Part shown: positions 45,420 through 55,861 of the stretch, in pieces
Position numbering within the stretch: the first letter of the stretch is position 1
Layout of the letters: each line of letters begins with the position of its first letter
Assembly: GCF_901905185.1 (NCBI RefSeq)
Contig: NZ_CABFMQ020000080.1
Coordinates: forward strand, 1 to 64,000
DNA length: 64,000 nucleotides
Source: Methylocella tundrae
GTDB taxonomy: Bacteria > Pseudomonadota > Alphaproteobacteria > Rhizobiales > Beijerinckiaceae
Reading direction: 5' to 3'
Program-made: the position numbers and the translations under genes
The notes under the pieces: model-generated
Database searches by the model: none
What the model saw: the letters and a program-made list of their open reading frames with translations, nothing else
Told to the model about the DNA's origin: nothing

Positions 45420-47033
45420 ATGACAGCAGCAATTCCGATACAATTGATTTCGGGTCGGAAGGCAACGCGCCTGACCCACAAAATCATTATCATTGCACTT
45501 TTGGCTTTTGGGTTCGGTTCAATCATCCCGATGTTTTGGGGCGCCCATGCTCACGCGCAGGTTGTAGATCCGTGCCTGCAGGGCCTGCCCACGCCTACAC
45601 CACAACAGCCCGCCGTCCACAGGGTGCTACAACTGATCAACTGTTCGAACCAGGTTGTGCTTGGCGCTGCGAACGCGGCCGGAAAGGCAGGCGTCGTGCC
45701 GCTGAAATCGGTTTTCCCGCGAGAGAAGACCTGGGTGATGCAGCCGTATCCGCCGTCCACGCCCAATGGAAATATCCTCACCATAGACGTGCCGCCGAAA
45801 TGGGAGTCCACCATTGGCCCAGGCTCGACCGGCCCGAGGATCTGGGCGCGAACAGGTTGCCGTTATGATATCGCAAGCGACAGGGCTCAATGCGAAACGG
45901 GCGGCTGCGGCGGCAAATATGATTGTAGCGCCGCCAAGCTTGGAGCATCGGTAGGCACGACGGTCGCCGAATGGACATTCTATGAGCAGGTCACGGCCGG
46001 CAACATCACTTATTTCAAGGATTCGCCGGACATCAGCGCGGTCGATGGCGTGAACTTGAATATGGACATTCAGCCGGTTGGCGGCCACTCCGTTGACCCT
46101 TTCGACGCGCTGGGGGGCCATGACATCCAGTGGCTGGCCCAGAACTACCCCCTTACGAAACACGGACAGGACATGCGGAGCGACGCCCGATGCCTGGAGA
46201 AGTTTCGCCTCCAACGCTCAGACCTCACGTCAGGGATCTACGCTTTTGTCATCGTTGGAAATGACGGCAAACCGTTAGGCGGCGACGGCACGGTGGCCTG
46301 TTTCTCAAATTGTGCGAGATATGCCTTCCCCGACGTGCCGGCCGCGGACTGCGACTCTTCGGACCACAACACCCGTTGCTATCGCTGGAAATCGTTTTGC
46401 CTCAATGAATATCCTGTAGGATCCGTGTTCGGCGTGAAATGCACGCAGGATAGCGATTGTAAGCAGGGAACGTCATGCTGGAACAATCCAGGCTCTAAAT
46501 TGGATCATACCTGCCAAGGCCGGGCATTCATCAAAAATGCGACCTGCCCGTCAAATATCTGCACCTTTCCTTACGGCTATATCGACCCCACAAATGGTCA
46601 GCAATTCTTCTCGACGCAGCCTCCGTTTGGACATTGCAGCGATATCGTCGGCGACAATCCCAAAGGCTGCATAGGGGATGATGTCGTGCACCACGTCATG
46701 CACAAGGCCTATACCTGGCCCAACGACCCTCAGGTCTACGGTGGCGACGCACAGCTTTACAGGATCATCTTCGCGCCGGGAGGCACAACAGTGCCGATCA
46801 CTCCCGCTGGCGCAATTCCAGTTTGCAGCGATTTGCCGACAATATATGGCTACTCCACCCAATATGGCGGACCCGGCAGTAACTCCAAGCCCTGTGACGT
46901 ACCTGTAAATATCGATAAGGCGACGTTCGCCGTCGCTCATCCCTCGCCTACAGGAGCTTCACCCTGGGCTTGCAATCTTTCTCCCGGCGGCGCCGGCAAC
47001 GAAGGCGTCATATGCCGGTGGGCGACCCCCTGA
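45420..47033 (+). CDS. Secreted cysteine-rich thaumatin-like protein
   Basis: A 537-residue protein. A long signal peptide (hydrophobic residues 21-40, cleavage likely after GAHAHA) leads to a thaumatin-family domain: INCSNQVV near 73-80, IWARTGCRYD at 141-150, CETGGCGGKYDC at 158-169, TTVAEWTF at 180-187, DISAVDGVNLNMDI at 204-217, and a C-terminal AYTW then LYRIIFAP. These follow the order in plant thaumatins. A central insert (about 300-440) adds many cysteines; about two dozen in all. Plant members bind or cut beta-glucans; here function is unknown. GAGG lies 8 bases before the ATG. Lower GC than neighbours hints at acquisition. Stands alone. Confidence 0.75.
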   Translation: MTAAIPIQLISGRKATRLTHKIIIIALLAFGFGSIIPMFWGAHAHAQVVDPCLQGLPTPTPQQPAVHRVLQLINCSNQVVLGAANAAGKAGVVPLKSVFPREKTWVMQPYPPSTPNGNILTIDVPPKWESTIGPGSTGPRIWARTGCRYDIASDRAQCETGGCGGKYDCSAAKLGASVGTTVAEWTFYEQVTAGNITYFKDSPDISAVDGVNLNMDIQPVGGHSVDPFDALGGHDIQWLAQNYPLTKHGQDMRSDARCLEKFRLQRSDLTSGIYAFVIVGNDGKPLGGDGTVACFSNCARYAFPDVPAADCDSSDHNTRCYRWKSFCLNEYPVGSVFGVKCTQDSDCKQGTSCWNNPGSKLDHTCQGRAFIKNATCPSNICTFPYGYIDPTNGQQFFSTQPPFGHCSDIVGDNPKGCIGDDVVHHVMHKAYTWPNDPQVYGGDAQLYRIIFAPGGTTVPITPAGAIPVCSDLPTIYGYSTQYGGPGSNSKPCDVPVNIDKATFAVAHPSPTGASPWACNLSPGGAGNEGVICRWATP

Positions 47034-47055
47034 GCGCGGTCAGTCTTTAACCATT

Positions 47056-47087
47056 AAAGGCGCGGAGCCTTGCGGCCTCGCGCCTTT
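47056..47087 (+). terminator. Hairpin after the thaumatin-like gene
   Basis: AAAGGCGCG at 47056-47064 pairs with CGCGCCTTT at 47079-47087, with extra inner pairing, followed by a short TT-containing stretch. A likely terminator 22 bases after the stop. Confidence 0.65.
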
Positions 47088-47128
47088 GTTGTGAGCAGCG
47101 GTCGAGCAATAAAACGCGTTTGCCGCCT

Positions 47129-47244
47129 TAGAGCATAATCCGATCAGATCGGTTCGATCTGATCGACAAGAATATGCTCAAGTTTATGAATCTGGAGCGA
47201 TTTCTGATCGATCGAATGACTCCATTCGATCGGAAAGCGCTCTA
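47129..47244. repeat. Two-hairpin dispersed repeat, copy B
   Basis: About 116 bases nearly identical to 10158-10274 in the same orientation. Both hairpins are intact (CGATCAGATCG-gtt-CGATCTGATCG; CGATCGAATG-actc-CATTCGATCG) and the ends read TAGAGCATA and GCGCTCTA. It lies between the convergent thaumatin-like and M16 genes. Confidence 0.88.
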
Positions 47245-47297
47245 GCGACTGCGCCGAGGCCATCCTGCGAGATTAAGGCCTTTGCCTCTGCCGCCCC

Positions 47298-48620
47298 TCA
47301 CATCCCCTCGGGACGGCCGGCCACCGCGACGAGAAGCTTCGCGTCGCCGAAGAGGCGCTTGGCCGCGCGCTTGGCGTCTTCCATCGTCACCGCCGCGATC
47401 AGCCTGTTGCGTTCGTCGAGATAGTCGACGCCGAAGCCGTCCGTCTGAAGGTGCAGGAGCTGCGAGGCGATCTTGGTCGAAGTGTCGAAGCGCAGCGCAT
47501 AGGAGCCGATGAGATATTTCTTCGCCTTCTCAAGCTCCTCCTCGGTCGGCCCCTGCTCCGAAAGGCTCGCGATCTCGCCCGCGATCACCGTCATCGATTC
47601 GGCGGCGCGCTCATTCTTGGTCGAGGTGCCGCCGTAAAGCATCGAGCCATGATCATAGGTGATAAGCTGAGAATAGACGGAATAGGCAAGGCCGCGCTTT
47701 TCGCGCACCTCGCGAAAGAGCCGCGCCGAAAACACGCCGCCGCCGAGCACATGATTGACGACCATCGAGGCGATGAAATCGGGATCCATGCGGGCAAGGC
47801 CCTGACGGCCGAAACGGATCGTCGATTGCGGAACGTCAATGTCGACGACGAAGCGATCGCCTTCGCCGGAAAGCAGCGCGTCCGCGACCGGCGCGATATG
47901 CGAAGCCTGCGGCAGAGGGCCGAACACGTCATCGAGATGGCCGGCAAGGGTCGCGGCGTCGATCGCGCCGACAACAGCGATCTTAAGCGTGTCGCGCGCG
48001 AAGATCTTTCCACGCAGCTCGACCAGATCGCCACGCGTCAGCGTCGGCAGCGCGGAAAGATCGCCGCGCACCGGCAGGCCGTAGGGATGCCCGGGAAAAG
48101 CCTTCTCGCGAAAAGTGCGGCCGGCGACATAATCCGGCTCGTTCGCCTCGCTCTTCAGGCCGGCGGCGATCTGGCTCAGGACGCGCTCAAAGGGCTCGGC
48201 CTCGAGCCGCGCTTCATTGACCGCGAGCCGCAGCAGAGAAAAGGCTTGCGAGCTGTTGCGCGAGAGGGTCTGCAGCCGCCCGGAGAGTATATCGCGATCG
48301 GCCGAAAAGGAGAGTTCGATCGCGTCCTCGTCGAGAGCGCGATGGAAGGCTTCCGCGTCATAGGGCCCGGCGCCTTCGTCGATGAGGCCCGCGAGGAGAT
48401 TGGCGGCGCCGGGCTTGCCGGCGGGATCCTGCGAGGCGCCGCCCTTGAAGGCGAATTCGACCGCGACGAGCGGCACCGCGTAATCCTCGACGAGCCAGGC
48501 CTCAATGCCGCCTTTCGAGACGACTTTCTGGACCATCGAGGCGCGTGAGCCTCGCTCGCTTGTCTTCAGCCCCGCCGGCGTGAGGGTCGGCGCATCCGTT
48601 GTGGTTGCAGGCGCGGTCAT
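47298..48620 (-). CDS. M16-family peptidase homologue, non-catalytic subunit
   Basis: A 440-residue M16B protein in which the zinc motif HxxEH is missing: the corresponding region reads AANLLAGLIDEG. The C-terminal RLFREVREKRGLAYSVYSQL, the R/Y substrate-binding signature, is intact. In paired M16B enzymes one subunit carries zinc and the other this motif. It lies downstream of the catalytic partner (48782-50158) in one operon. Start ATG 48620 gives MTAPATTTD. Role: processing of periplasmic or inner-membrane peptides, inferred. Confidence 0.9.
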   Translation of the reverse strand: MTAPATTTDAPTLTPAGLKTSERGSRASMVQKVVSKGGIEAWLVEDYAVPLVAVEFAFKGGASQDPAGKPGAANLLAGLIDEGAGPYDAEAFHRALDEDAIELSFSADRDILSGRLQTLSRNSSQAFSLLRLAVNEARLEAEPFERVLSQIAAGLKSEANEPDYVAGRTFREKAFPGHPYGLPVRGDLSALPTLTRGDLVELRGKIFARDTLKIAVVGAIDAATLAGHLDDVFGPLPQASHIAPVADALLSGEGDRFVVDIDVPQSTIRFGRQGLARMDPDFIASMVVNHVLGGGVFSARLFREVREKRGLAYSVYSQLITYDHGSMLYGGTSTKNERAAESMTVIAGEIASLSEQGPTEEELEKAKKYLIGSYALRFDTSTKIASQLLHLQTDGFGVDYLDERNRLIAAVTMEDAKRAAKRLFGDAKLLVAVAGRPEGM

Positions 48621-48683
48621 ATGCGTCACTTCCGATAGGCCGCGCGGGACGATGCCGGATGCGGCGAACAAGGGGATATCTAA

Positions 48684-48729
48684 GCATCATTTCCGAAAAC
48701 TGGACGCCGGATCGCCGATGAAATGATGC
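48684..48729. repeat. Inverted repeat between the two M16 genes
   Basis: GCATCATTTC at 48684-48693 is the exact complement of GAAATGATGC at 48720-48729, enclosing CCGAAAACTGGACGCCGG. This layout resembles a frequent Hyphomicrobiales intergenic palindrome (CATGATCCGAAAA type). It could also be an mRNA processing hairpin within the operon. Confidence 0.55.
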
Positions 48730-48781
48730 GAACTCAAAAATCCTGAGCTTGACAAGGCGGCCGGCGCCGCCCGGTCATGTA

Positions 48782-50158
48782 TCAGCCGTCAAGCTCAAGG
48801 CCGGAATCATGACCCGGCGCCGACAGCAGAAATCCGGTCACGCTACGCTTCTTGTCGAGCCAGAGCGCAGCCTTGCGCACGTCTTCGAGGGTCACCGCCT
48901 CGATCCGTTCCGGCCATTTTGCGACATCCTCAACGCTGAGCCCTGTCGCGAGAGCCGCGCCATACCAGCGCGCCAATGACGCCTGACTGTCCTGCGCATA
49001 GACCGCATCGGCGACGAGGCGGGTCTTGGCGCGGAGGAAATCGGCCTCATCAACGCCGCCGGCGGCGGCGCGGGCGATGACGGCGTCGATCGCGGCGTCA
49101 AGGCGATCGAGGGGAACTCCGGGCGCCGGCACGGCGACGACGTAAAAGCGCGTGTCATCGACCGCCGTGCCGAGATAATGCGCGCCGGCGGCGACCGCGA
49201 TCTTCTGCTCCATGACGAGGCTCTTGAAGAGAAGGCTCGTCTGGCCCCCGCCGAGAAGATGGCCAAGAACCTCGAGCGCCTCCCCGACGCCTTTTTCCGC
49301 CGTGCGATAGGACGGCACCAGATAGACGCCCTGATACGAGGGCTGCTCGACCTTCTCATCCGCGAGGGTGACGAGGCGATGCGCGCGCGGCGAAGGCTCG
49401 CGCGGGCGCATCCGCTCCGGCGCTTCGCCGCGCGCCGGAATCTGACCGTAGATTTTTTCCGCCAGCGCAATGACCTCGGCCGGCTCGACATCGCCGGCGA
49501 CGACGAGAATGGCGTTTTCGGGCGTATAGAAACGATCATAATAGGCGAGCGCGTCAACGCGGTCGAGGCCCTCGATCTCATGGTTCCAGCCGATGATCGG
49601 CCGGCCGTAGGGATGCTGCGTGAACAGCGCCGCCTGCACCGCTTCGTTCAATTGATCGGACGGATCGGAATCCGTGCGCATCCGCCGCTCCTCCAGCACC
49701 ACCTCGCGCTCGGGCGCGACGATCTCGTCCGAAAGAACAAGGTTCTTCATGCGGTCCGCTTCATATTCCATGCAGACGGCGAGTTGATCCTTGGCGACGC
49801 GCTGGAAATAGGCGGTGTAATCATTCGAGGTGAAGGCGTTCTCCTGGCCGCCGGAGTCGGCGACAAGCTCGGAGAACTTTCCCTGCGGATTATTCCTGGT
49901 GCCCTTGAACATCAGATGTTCAAGGAAATGCGCGATGCCGGATTTGCCCAGCGGATCGTCGGCCGAACCGTTGCGATACCAGACCATGTGGGTGACGACG
50001 GGCGCGCGATGGTCCGGAATGACGACGATGTCGAGCCCATTGGCCAGCTTTGCCTCGGTAATGGCGGGGCCCGCGGGCTTGGCTGTGGACTGCGCGGAGG
50101 GGTTCAGAAAGAGCGCGCCGGGCGCCGCTGCGGATTGGCCAAAAGACATTTCGTACAT
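48782..50158 (-). CDS. M16-family zinc peptidase, catalytic subunit
   Basis: A 458-residue M16B metallopeptidase (mitochondrial processing peptidase/PqqF family). The inverted zinc motif is HFLEH at residues 77-81, with the third ligand Glu in the EREVVLEERR region about 75 residues on. An N-terminal GLDIVVIPDHRAPVVTHMVWYRNGS strand is typical. The ATG at 50158 follows AGAAAG; a TTG at 50182 and ATG at 50149 are alternatives. It forms a pair with the non-catalytic homologue downstream. Confidence 0.92.
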   Translation of the reverse strand: MYEMSFGQSAAAPGALFLNPSAQSTAKPAGPAITEAKLANGLDIVVIPDHRAPVVTHMVWYRNGSADDPLGKSGIAHFLEHLMFKGTRNNPQGKFSELVADSGGQENAFTSNDYTAYFQRVAKDQLAVCMEYEADRMKNLVLSDEIVAPEREVVLEERRMRTDSDPSDQLNEAVQAALFTQHPYGRPIIGWNHEIEGLDRVDALAYYDRFYTPENAILVVAGDVEPAEVIALAEKIYGQIPARGEAPERMRPREPSPRAHRLVTLADEKVEQPSYQGVYLVPSYRTAEKGVGEALEVLGHLLGGGQTSLLFKSLVMEQKIAVAAGAHYLGTAVDDTRFYVVAVPAPGVPLDRLDAAIDAVIARAAAGGVDEADFLRAKTRLVADAVYAQDSQASLARWYGAALATGLSVEDVAKWPERIEAVTLEDVRKAALWLDKKRSVTGFLLSAPGHDSGLELDG

Positions 50159-50382
50159 CGCTTTCTGCAGATCCCGCGGCAAAGCATGCTGAGGGCGGGA
50201 GGCGCGCGCCGGGCGCGCGTCGCCTCTATTAAACAGAACTTAGAAAGCGTTACGGGCTTTAGCAAGGTCAAAGCCGCCATCGGGGCGGCGGCTGCCGCGC
50301 CGAGTTTGTCCCGCGCCGCGGCCAAAGCCGCGCCCGATCGGCTGCAACCGCGCCTCGGGCCGATCAATTCTCGACGGAAGTC

Positions 50383-51060
50383 TTAATGCGGCTGCGGGCC
50401 GACATAGGCCTTCGTATTGGCCGGGTCGGGCGTCTCTTTCGCTGGCTCCGCCGTCGCAGTGGCGTCCTCCAACGGCTTGCGATAGCCGGACGGCGGCTCG
50501 GTCAGGTAATTACGCGGCGGTTCCTCTCCCGTGGCCACTGTGTCCGTCTCGGGTTTTGCGCCGGTCACTCCGCCGACCATGTTTTGCAGAATTTTCCACG
50601 GCGCATTGATGCAGAGCGCGCCCGGCTGACAATCGTCAGGCGTCCCCCCTGCGCCCGGCGCTTCGGCGCGGCCGCCTTCTTCCTGAGACGCGGTTTCACC
50701 GCGCGCTTGCGGCGCAGGCCGCTGCGCGGCCGCGGCGGCGTGGCGCCGCTCGGAAATGTCCGGATCGTTCGGCCAGTCGGCGCCGTGGGCGACTTCCTTC
50801 GGCTTTGGGAGATCGAAGCGGGGCGGGACGACCAGCGGCGCCCGGGCGCGATAATCGATCTCTTCCTTACTTTTGTCGGGCTGCATGCCGAAGAAGCCGA
50901 GCACCGAGTTGACCGGATTGCCGCCCTGCTCCGGAGCCTGCGCCCACGCCGGCGATGCGCCAATCGACGCCGCGAGCGCGAAAATGGCGGCAATGAGCTG
51001 GAGAGAGGGCGCCGCCGCGCTCGGGCGCGTCTTAACTCTGTCAGAGACCATAGCGTTCAT
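50383..51060 (-). CDS. Secreted protein of unknown function
   Basis: A 225-residue protein with a signal peptide (cleavage near SPAWAQ), a short conserved-looking segment GNPVNSVLGFFGMQPDKSKEEIDYRARAPLVVPP, a low-complexity Ala/Pro/Glu middle and a C-terminal NAPWKILQNMVGG with two cysteines nearby (DDCQPGALCI). Such proteins sit between lspA and M16 genes in other Hyphomicrobiales, by recollection. Function unknown. Confidence 0.7.
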   Translation of the reverse strand: MNAMVSDRVKTRPSAAAPSLQLIAAIFALAASIGASPAWAQAPEQGGNPVNSVLGFFGMQPDKSKEEIDYRARAPLVVPPRFDLPKPKEVAHGADWPNDPDISERRHAAAAAQRPAPQARGETASQEEGGRAEAPGAGGTPDDCQPGALCINAPWKILQNMVGGVTGAKPETDTVATGEEPPRNYLTEPPSGYRKPLEDATATAEPAKETPDPANTKAYVGPQPH

Positions 51061-51202
51061 CCTCGAGCGTCTTTTTCAAAATCGACTTGGCAAAAAAAGG
51101 CCTGGGCGGCATAGACCCGCCTCGCGCCGCGCGGCGGCGTTCGGTCCCGCAACATCGGGCGCCATCGGGGCAATTTAGGGGCAGAAAACAGTTAAAATGT
51201 CA

Positions 51203-51697
51203 TTATCCAACAGAGGCGCCCTCCCCCGCCGGCTTCGCGCCGAACAGGGACTCGCAGATCAAAAGCCCGACGCCGACGACAATCGCCGCGTCCGCAAGGT
51301 TAAAGACATACCAGGAGAAGGATCCGACGTGGAAATGATAGAAATCCGCGACGAAACCATAGGCTATGCGGTCATAGGCGTTGCCGAGCGCGCCGCCGAC
51401 GATGAGGCCGAGCGCGCAGGCGATGAACATCGTTTTTGAGCGCCAGAGCCAGACGAGAAGAAACGCCGTCGCCGCCAATGTGACGGCAAGCAAGGCGTAA
51501 CGCTGGAGATCGGTCCGGGCGCTGAACAGCGAATAGGAAATGCCCGGATTCTTCGCGTAGACGACATCAAGGAAGGGCGCCAGCGCGACCGGCTGGCGCC
51601 TCTCGATGCCAAACACGAAAATCAGCCATAGCTTGTTGGCCTGATCCAGAGCCAGCGTCAGAACGGCGACAATGAGGCCAATCGCGCGGGGCGTCAC
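51203..51697 (-). CDS. lspA: Lipoprotein signal peptidase
   Basis: Signal peptidase II, the inner-membrane aspartyl protease cleaving prolipoproteins. The 164-residue protein has four hydrophobic segments and the catalytic motifs GNAYDR and FNLADAAI. Start GTG at 51697 overlaps the ileS stop (GTGA), so translation is coupled; the longer frame to 51811 lies inside ileS. Its substrates here probably include the M48 and NlpD-like lipoproteins. Confidence 0.95.
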   Translation of the reverse strand: MTPRAIGLIVAVLTLALDQANKLWLIFVFGIERRQPVALAPFLDVVYAKNPGISYSLFSARTDLQRYALLAVTLAATAFLLVWLWRSKTMFIACALGLIVGGALGNAYDRIAYGFVADFYHFHVGSFSWYVFNLADAAIVVGVGLLICESLFGAKPAGEGASVG

Positions 51698-54600
51698 GGC
51701 CAACGTCCCGCCGCCGTCAATTCGCGCAAGGCCTCGGCGTCGCGCGGCGTGACGTCGGGATAGTCTGGATCGGACCCGACCAGCGTCGAAATCCGCCACG
51801 ACCGCGCGCATTTTCTGCCCTCGGCGCGATGCGGAACAACGGCGACGCCCGGAACCTCGTCAAGACGGAACGCGTCAGCCGGTCCCTCGCCCGCCTCGAT
51901 TGCGATGTCGGAGGTGATGCAGATTTCGGCAAAGTCGACGCCATCCAGCGCCGCCCGCAGGCCGTCATCCTTTATAAACACCCGTGGCGCGGCTTCGAGC
52001 GAGGAGCCGATGCGCTTTTGCGCCCGCTCGATCTCGAGCGCGCCGGTAACGACCGCGCGGATGCGGCGGATGTTCTCCCATTTGGCCGCCAAAGCGTCAT
52101 CACGCCAGTCCGCCGGAACATCAGGAAGGGTTTCGAGATGCACCGAGGCTTTGTCCGGGTAACGCGAGCGCCACGCCTCCTCCGAGGTAAAGACGAGAAT
52201 CGGCGCAAGCCACAGCGTGACGGCGCGAAAGATTTGTTCGATCGCGGAAAGCGCCGCGAGACGCTTGTGGCTCGATGGCGGCTCGCAATAAAGCGCATCC
52301 TTGCGAATGTCGAAGTAAAACGCCGAAAGATCGGTGTTGAGGAAAGAGGAAAGCCGCGCGACGACGCGCTTCAGATCGAAGCGCTGATAGGCGTCGCGGA
52401 TGTCCTCATCAAGCTCCGCCAGCCGATGCAGCATCAAGCGCTCGAGTTCGCCCATATCCTTATGCGCCACCGCGCGCGCCGGCTCGTAATGCGCGAGAGA
52501 ACCCAGCATCCAGCGGATCGTGTTGCGCAGCTTGCGATAGGTCTCGACGAAGGTTTTGAGGATCTCCGGCCCGATGCGCAGATCGTCGGAATAGTCGGAG
52601 GCCGCGACCCACAGGCGCAGAATATCCGCGCCCGCCTCTTTGATGATGGTCTGCGGCGCTGTGACATTGCCGACCGACTTCGACATTTTCTGGCCCTTCT
52701 CGTCCAGCACGAAGCCGTGCGTCAGAACGAGGTCGAAGGGCGCCCTGCCGCGCGTGCCGCAGGATTCAAGAAGCGAAGAGTGGAACCAGCCGCGATGCTG
52801 GTCCGAGCCTTCAAGATACATGATCTCGTCGCCGCCGCCGTCGCGCTTGCGGCAGATATTGGCGAGGCCCGGAAAATGGACCGGATCATCGAGCGTAAAG
52901 GCATGCGTCGAGCCGGAATCAAACCAGACGTCGAGAACGTCGTCGATTTTCTCGTACTGTTCGGGAGCGTAGCCGTTGCCGAGGAAGCGCGCGGCGGCGC
53001 CCTCCGCGAACCAGGCGTCGGCGCCCTCGGCCTCGAAGGCTTCCGCGATGCGGCGGTTGACCTGGCGATCTTTCAAGATCTCGCCGGTCTCCTTATGGAC
53101 GAAGATGGCGATCGGCACGCCCCAGGCGCGCTGGCGCGAGACGACCCAGTCCGGCCGGTTGGCGATCATGCCGGTGATGCGATTTTCGCCGGACGCCGGG
53201 TGCCATTTGGTGACGGCGATCTCGCGCAGGGCGATGGTCCGCAAGGTTTTCTCGGAGCCCTCGAGCGTGCGCGCATCTGTCGGCTCGAAATCTTTATCGA
53301 GCGCGATGAACCATTGCGGCGTGTTGCGGAAAATGAGCGGCTTTTTCGAGCGCCACGAATGCGGATACTGGTGCTTCAGTTTTCCGCGCGCGACAAGATT
53401 GCCGGCCTCGATCAGCGCCTCGATGACCGCGTCATTGGCGTCGCCCTTGGCGCCTTTGTCGTCGAGGACGCGGCGGCCCGTGAAGCCCGGCGCATCCTTG
53501 GTGAAAAAGCCATCGGCGTCGACGGTATAGGGGATGCGGGTGTCGATGCCGCGCTTCTGCAAGTCGCGAGAGTGGGCCATCCAGACGTCAAAATCGTCGC
53601 GGCCATGGCCGGGCGCGGTATGGACGAAGCCCGTGCCGGTATCCGCCGTGACGTGGTCGCCGGCAAGGAGCGGCACCAGAAACGTGTAATCCCCAAACTG
53701 ACCTTTGAGAGGATGGTCACAGTATTTAATAGCATCGGCAAACACACGTCCGAGCCGTACAAAGGACGTCACTTTTGCATTTTTGAATACTTCGGCGGCA
53801 AGCGCATCAGCCAGCACATAGTTGGCGCCCACCGCAGCCCAATTGCCGTCAGGCGCATCGGTGACTTGGTAGACACTGTATGAGACGTGATGCAGATGCG
53901 GATTATACGCTATCGCTCGATTGGCAGGAATAGTCCAAGGCGTAGTCGTCCAAATCACGACCTTAGCGCTCTCGAGCGCGGCGCAGAATTCTTCGATTTC
54001 TATTTTTGTGGCGCTGGGATTATCTTCTACAAATAGAAGCTCAGCTTCACTTGGAACAATCTTCGCGACCGGAAACGCCACGAAAACCGTGTCGCTGACG
54101 TGATCCTCGTATTCCACCTCGGCCTCGGCCAGAGCGGTCTTTTCGACGACGCTCCACATCACTGGCTTCGAGCCGCGATAGAGCAGCCCGTTTTCGGCGA
54201 ACTTCATGATCTCGCGGGCGATCGTCGCTTCCGCCGGATAGGTCATGGTGAGATAGGGATGATCCCAATCGCCATTGACGCCCAAGCGCTTGAACTCCTC
54301 GCGCTGGACGCCGACCCAATGCTCGGCGAAGACGCGGCATTCGCGCCGGAACTCATTGATCGGAACCTCGTCCTTGTTGCGCCCCTTGGCGCGATACTGC
54401 TCCTCGATCTTCCATTCGATCGGCAGCCCGTGGCAGTCCCAGCCCGGCACATAATTGGCGTCCTTGCCGAGCATCTGCTGCGAGCGCGCGACGAGGTCTT
54501 TGAGGATCTTGTTCAGCGCATGGCCGATATGGATGTTGCCATTGGCGTAGGGCGGCCCATCGTGCAGGACGAATTTTTCGCGTCCCTTCGCCGCCTGGCG

Positions 54601-54786
54601 CATGCGCTCGTAAAGCCCGATCTCGCGCCAATAGGCGAGCAGCTCCGGCTCCTTCTTCGGCAATCCGGCCCGCATCGGAAAATCCGTCTGCGGCAGATAA
54701 AGGCTTTTTGAATAGTCCGCCGGCTTCTGTCCGGCCTCGGCGTCACGCTCATGGGGCGCGCCTTGCGCCCGGTCCGTCTCATTCAT
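51694..54786 (-). CDS. ileS: Isoleucyl-tRNA synthetase
   Basis: Class I aminoacyl-tRNA synthetase of 1030 residues. HIGH is at 86-89 (NIHIGHAL), the CP1 editing domain follows ([12 protein letters not shown]), KMSKS reads QKMSKSVGN near base 52680, and the C-terminal anticodon and zinc-ribbon-type region follow. The ATG at 54786 gives MNETDRAQG; the frame's extension to 54954 is not family-like. lspA overlaps its stop. Confidence 0.97.
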   Translation of the reverse strand: MNETDRAQGAPHERDAEAGQKPADYSKSLYLPQTDFPMRAGLPKKEPELLAYWREIGLYERMRQAAKGREKFVLHDGPPYANGNIHIGHALNKILKDLVARSQQMLGKDANYVPGWDCHGLPIEWKIEEQYRAKGRNKDEVPINEFRRECRVFAEHWVGVQREEFKRLGVNGDWDHPYLTMTYPAEATIAREIMKFAENGLLYRGSKPVMWSVVEKTALAEAEVEYEDHVSDTVFVAFPVAKIVPSEAELLFVEDNPSATKIEIEEFCAALESAKVVIWTTTPWTIPANRAIAYNPHLHHVSYSVYQVTDAPDGNWAAVGANYVLADALAAEVFKNAKVTSFVRLGRVFADAIKYCDHPLKGQFGDYTFLVPLLAGDHVTADTGTGFVHTAPGHGRDDFDVWMAHSRDLQKRGIDTRIPYTVDADGFFTKDAPGFTGRRVLDDKGAKGDANDAVIEALIEAGNLVARGKLKHQYPHSWRSKKPLIFRNTPQWFIALDKDFEPTDARTLEGSEKTLRTIALREIAVTKWHPASGENRITGMIANRPDWVVSRQRAWGVPIAIFVHKETGEILKDRQVNRRIAEAFEAEGADAWFAEGAAARFLGNGYAPEQYEKIDDVLDVWFDSGSTHAFTLDDPVHFPGLANICRKRDGGGDEIMYLEGSDQHRGWFHSSLLESCGTRGRAPFDLVLTHGFVLDEKGQKMSKSVGNVTAPQTIIKEAGADILRLWVAASDYSDDLRIGPEILKTFVETYRKLRNTIRWMLGSLAHYEPARAVAHKDMGELERLMLHRLAELDEDIRDAYQRFDLKRVVARLSSFLNTDLSAFYFDIRKDALYCEPPSSHKRLAALSAIEQIFRAVTLWLAPILVFTSEEAWRSRYPDKASVHLETLPDVPADWRDDALAAKWENIRRIRAVVTGALEIERAQKRIGSSLEAAPRVFIKDDGLRAALDGVDFAEICITSDIAIEAGEGPADAFRLDEVPGVAVVPHRAEGRKCARSWRISTLVGSDPDYPDVTPRDAEALRELTAAGRWP

Positions 54787-54991
54787 TTTGATTCTGCAAT
54801 GTTGATCGCGCACCTTTTGGGGCGCGGCGCGGCTTTGCCGCCGGAATGGGCGAAAAATCCCCGGCCCCGCGCGAAAACTTTTTACGCGCGGGCCGGGCGC
54901 ATAATTCGGGACGTGGGGCGCAGGCCGATCTTGGACATGGAGGCGTTCTAGCAATGAAACGGCGGCGGATAAAGGATTTCCGCAGCGCCGC

Positions 54992-55861
54992 CTATGCCCA
55001 CTGCCTGGCGGCGCGCCAAAGAATCCATTGGCGGCGCCATTGCGGCAGTTGCACCACCGTCTGGAACGGCTCGTAGCCGGGTTTTTCCATCTGGCGTAAA
55101 TAGGCTTCGCAGAGGCTTATCGGCAGAAACCCGGCGCGGCAGACATCCGGCAGGCCCTCGATCCGCGTCAGGAAAACGTCGAGATTGTCGCGCGCGAGGC
55201 CACGCAGATCAGAGAGCGCGCCGAGAATCGCAGGCGTCGCCTGCCCGGCGGCGACGTTGGCGCGGTCGAGCCCATGCTTTTTGAGGATATCGAGCGGGAT
55301 GAACATTTGGCCCCGCGCGCTGAGCCAGGGAAAAGCCCGCAACAATCCCGTCAAGGCGTAAGCAATTCCGCCATATTGCGACGCTCCAAGCCCGCTCGCA
55401 GGCTGCTCCCCATCGAGGATCATCGGAATCATGCGAAAGAGCGAGGAGGAGGTCGCTTTGACATAGGCGGTCAGGGCCTCGACGCTTTCCATGCCGTCGT
55501 CATAAAGATCGAACTCCCGCGCGTGGATCAGTTCGAGCAAGGCGCCCGCCGGCAGATCGAAGCGCTCCATCGTGTCGAGGAGCGCCGCGGCGACCGGGCT
55601 GGACCTGACGTCGCCCGAGTCCGGCTTTTCGAGCGCGTCGCGCCACCATTGCAGGCGGATTTCGCCAAGCAGCGGCTCAGACACGATTTCGCGTATGCGG
55701 GAAACTTCGAGGTTGAAGGCATAGAGCGCATGGACATGGCGGCGCTTCGCCTCAGGAATAAAGAGGCTGGCGAGCCATCTGTCCGGGTCGCCCTGCCGCA
55801 CGATCGCGTCGCAATAGGCATAGTTCGGGTCGGCGCTCATATTTTTGGCCGGGCCATTCAT
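54992..55861 (-). CDS. Squalene/phytoene synthase-fold protein, NDUFAF6-like
   Basis: A 289-residue protein of the trans-isoprenyl diphosphate synthase fold. The two Asp-rich Mg2+ motifs of true squalene/phytoene synthases are absent: the first region reads [18 protein letters not shown] and the second ARDNLDVF. Segments [11 protein letters not shown] and [11 protein letters not shown] match NDUFAF6, a mitochondrial complex I assembly factor of this fold. The ATG shares one base with the stop of the upstream Mth938-like gene (TGATG), and an ATG at 55840 is alternative. Complex I assembly is inferred. Confidence 0.78.
   Translation of the reverse strand: MNGPAKNMSADPNYAYCDAIVRQGDPDRWLASLFIPEAKRRHVHALYAFNLEVSRIREIVSEPLLGEIRLQWWRDALEKPDSGDVRSSPVAAALLDTMERFDLPAGALLELIHAREFDLYDDGMESVEALTAYVKATSSSLFRMIPMILDGEQPASGLGASQYGGIAYALTGLLRAFPWLSARGQMFIPLDILKKHGLDRANVAAGQATPAILGALSDLRGLARDNLDVFLTRIEGLPDVCRAGFLPISLCEAYLRQMEKPGYEPFQTVVQLPQWRRQWILWRAARQWA

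Noticed and set aside
45079..45423. 114-codon frame upstream of the thaumatin-like gene
   Set aside because: Arg/Pro/Ala-rich without ribosome site, overlapping the real start.
51829..53883. 684-codon open frame on the plus strand
   Set aside because: Antisense shadow of ileS; no recognisable domain.
54992..55861. Genuine phytoene or squalene synthase
   Set aside because: The metal-binding Asp-rich motifs are absent; it fits the NDUFAF6-like group.
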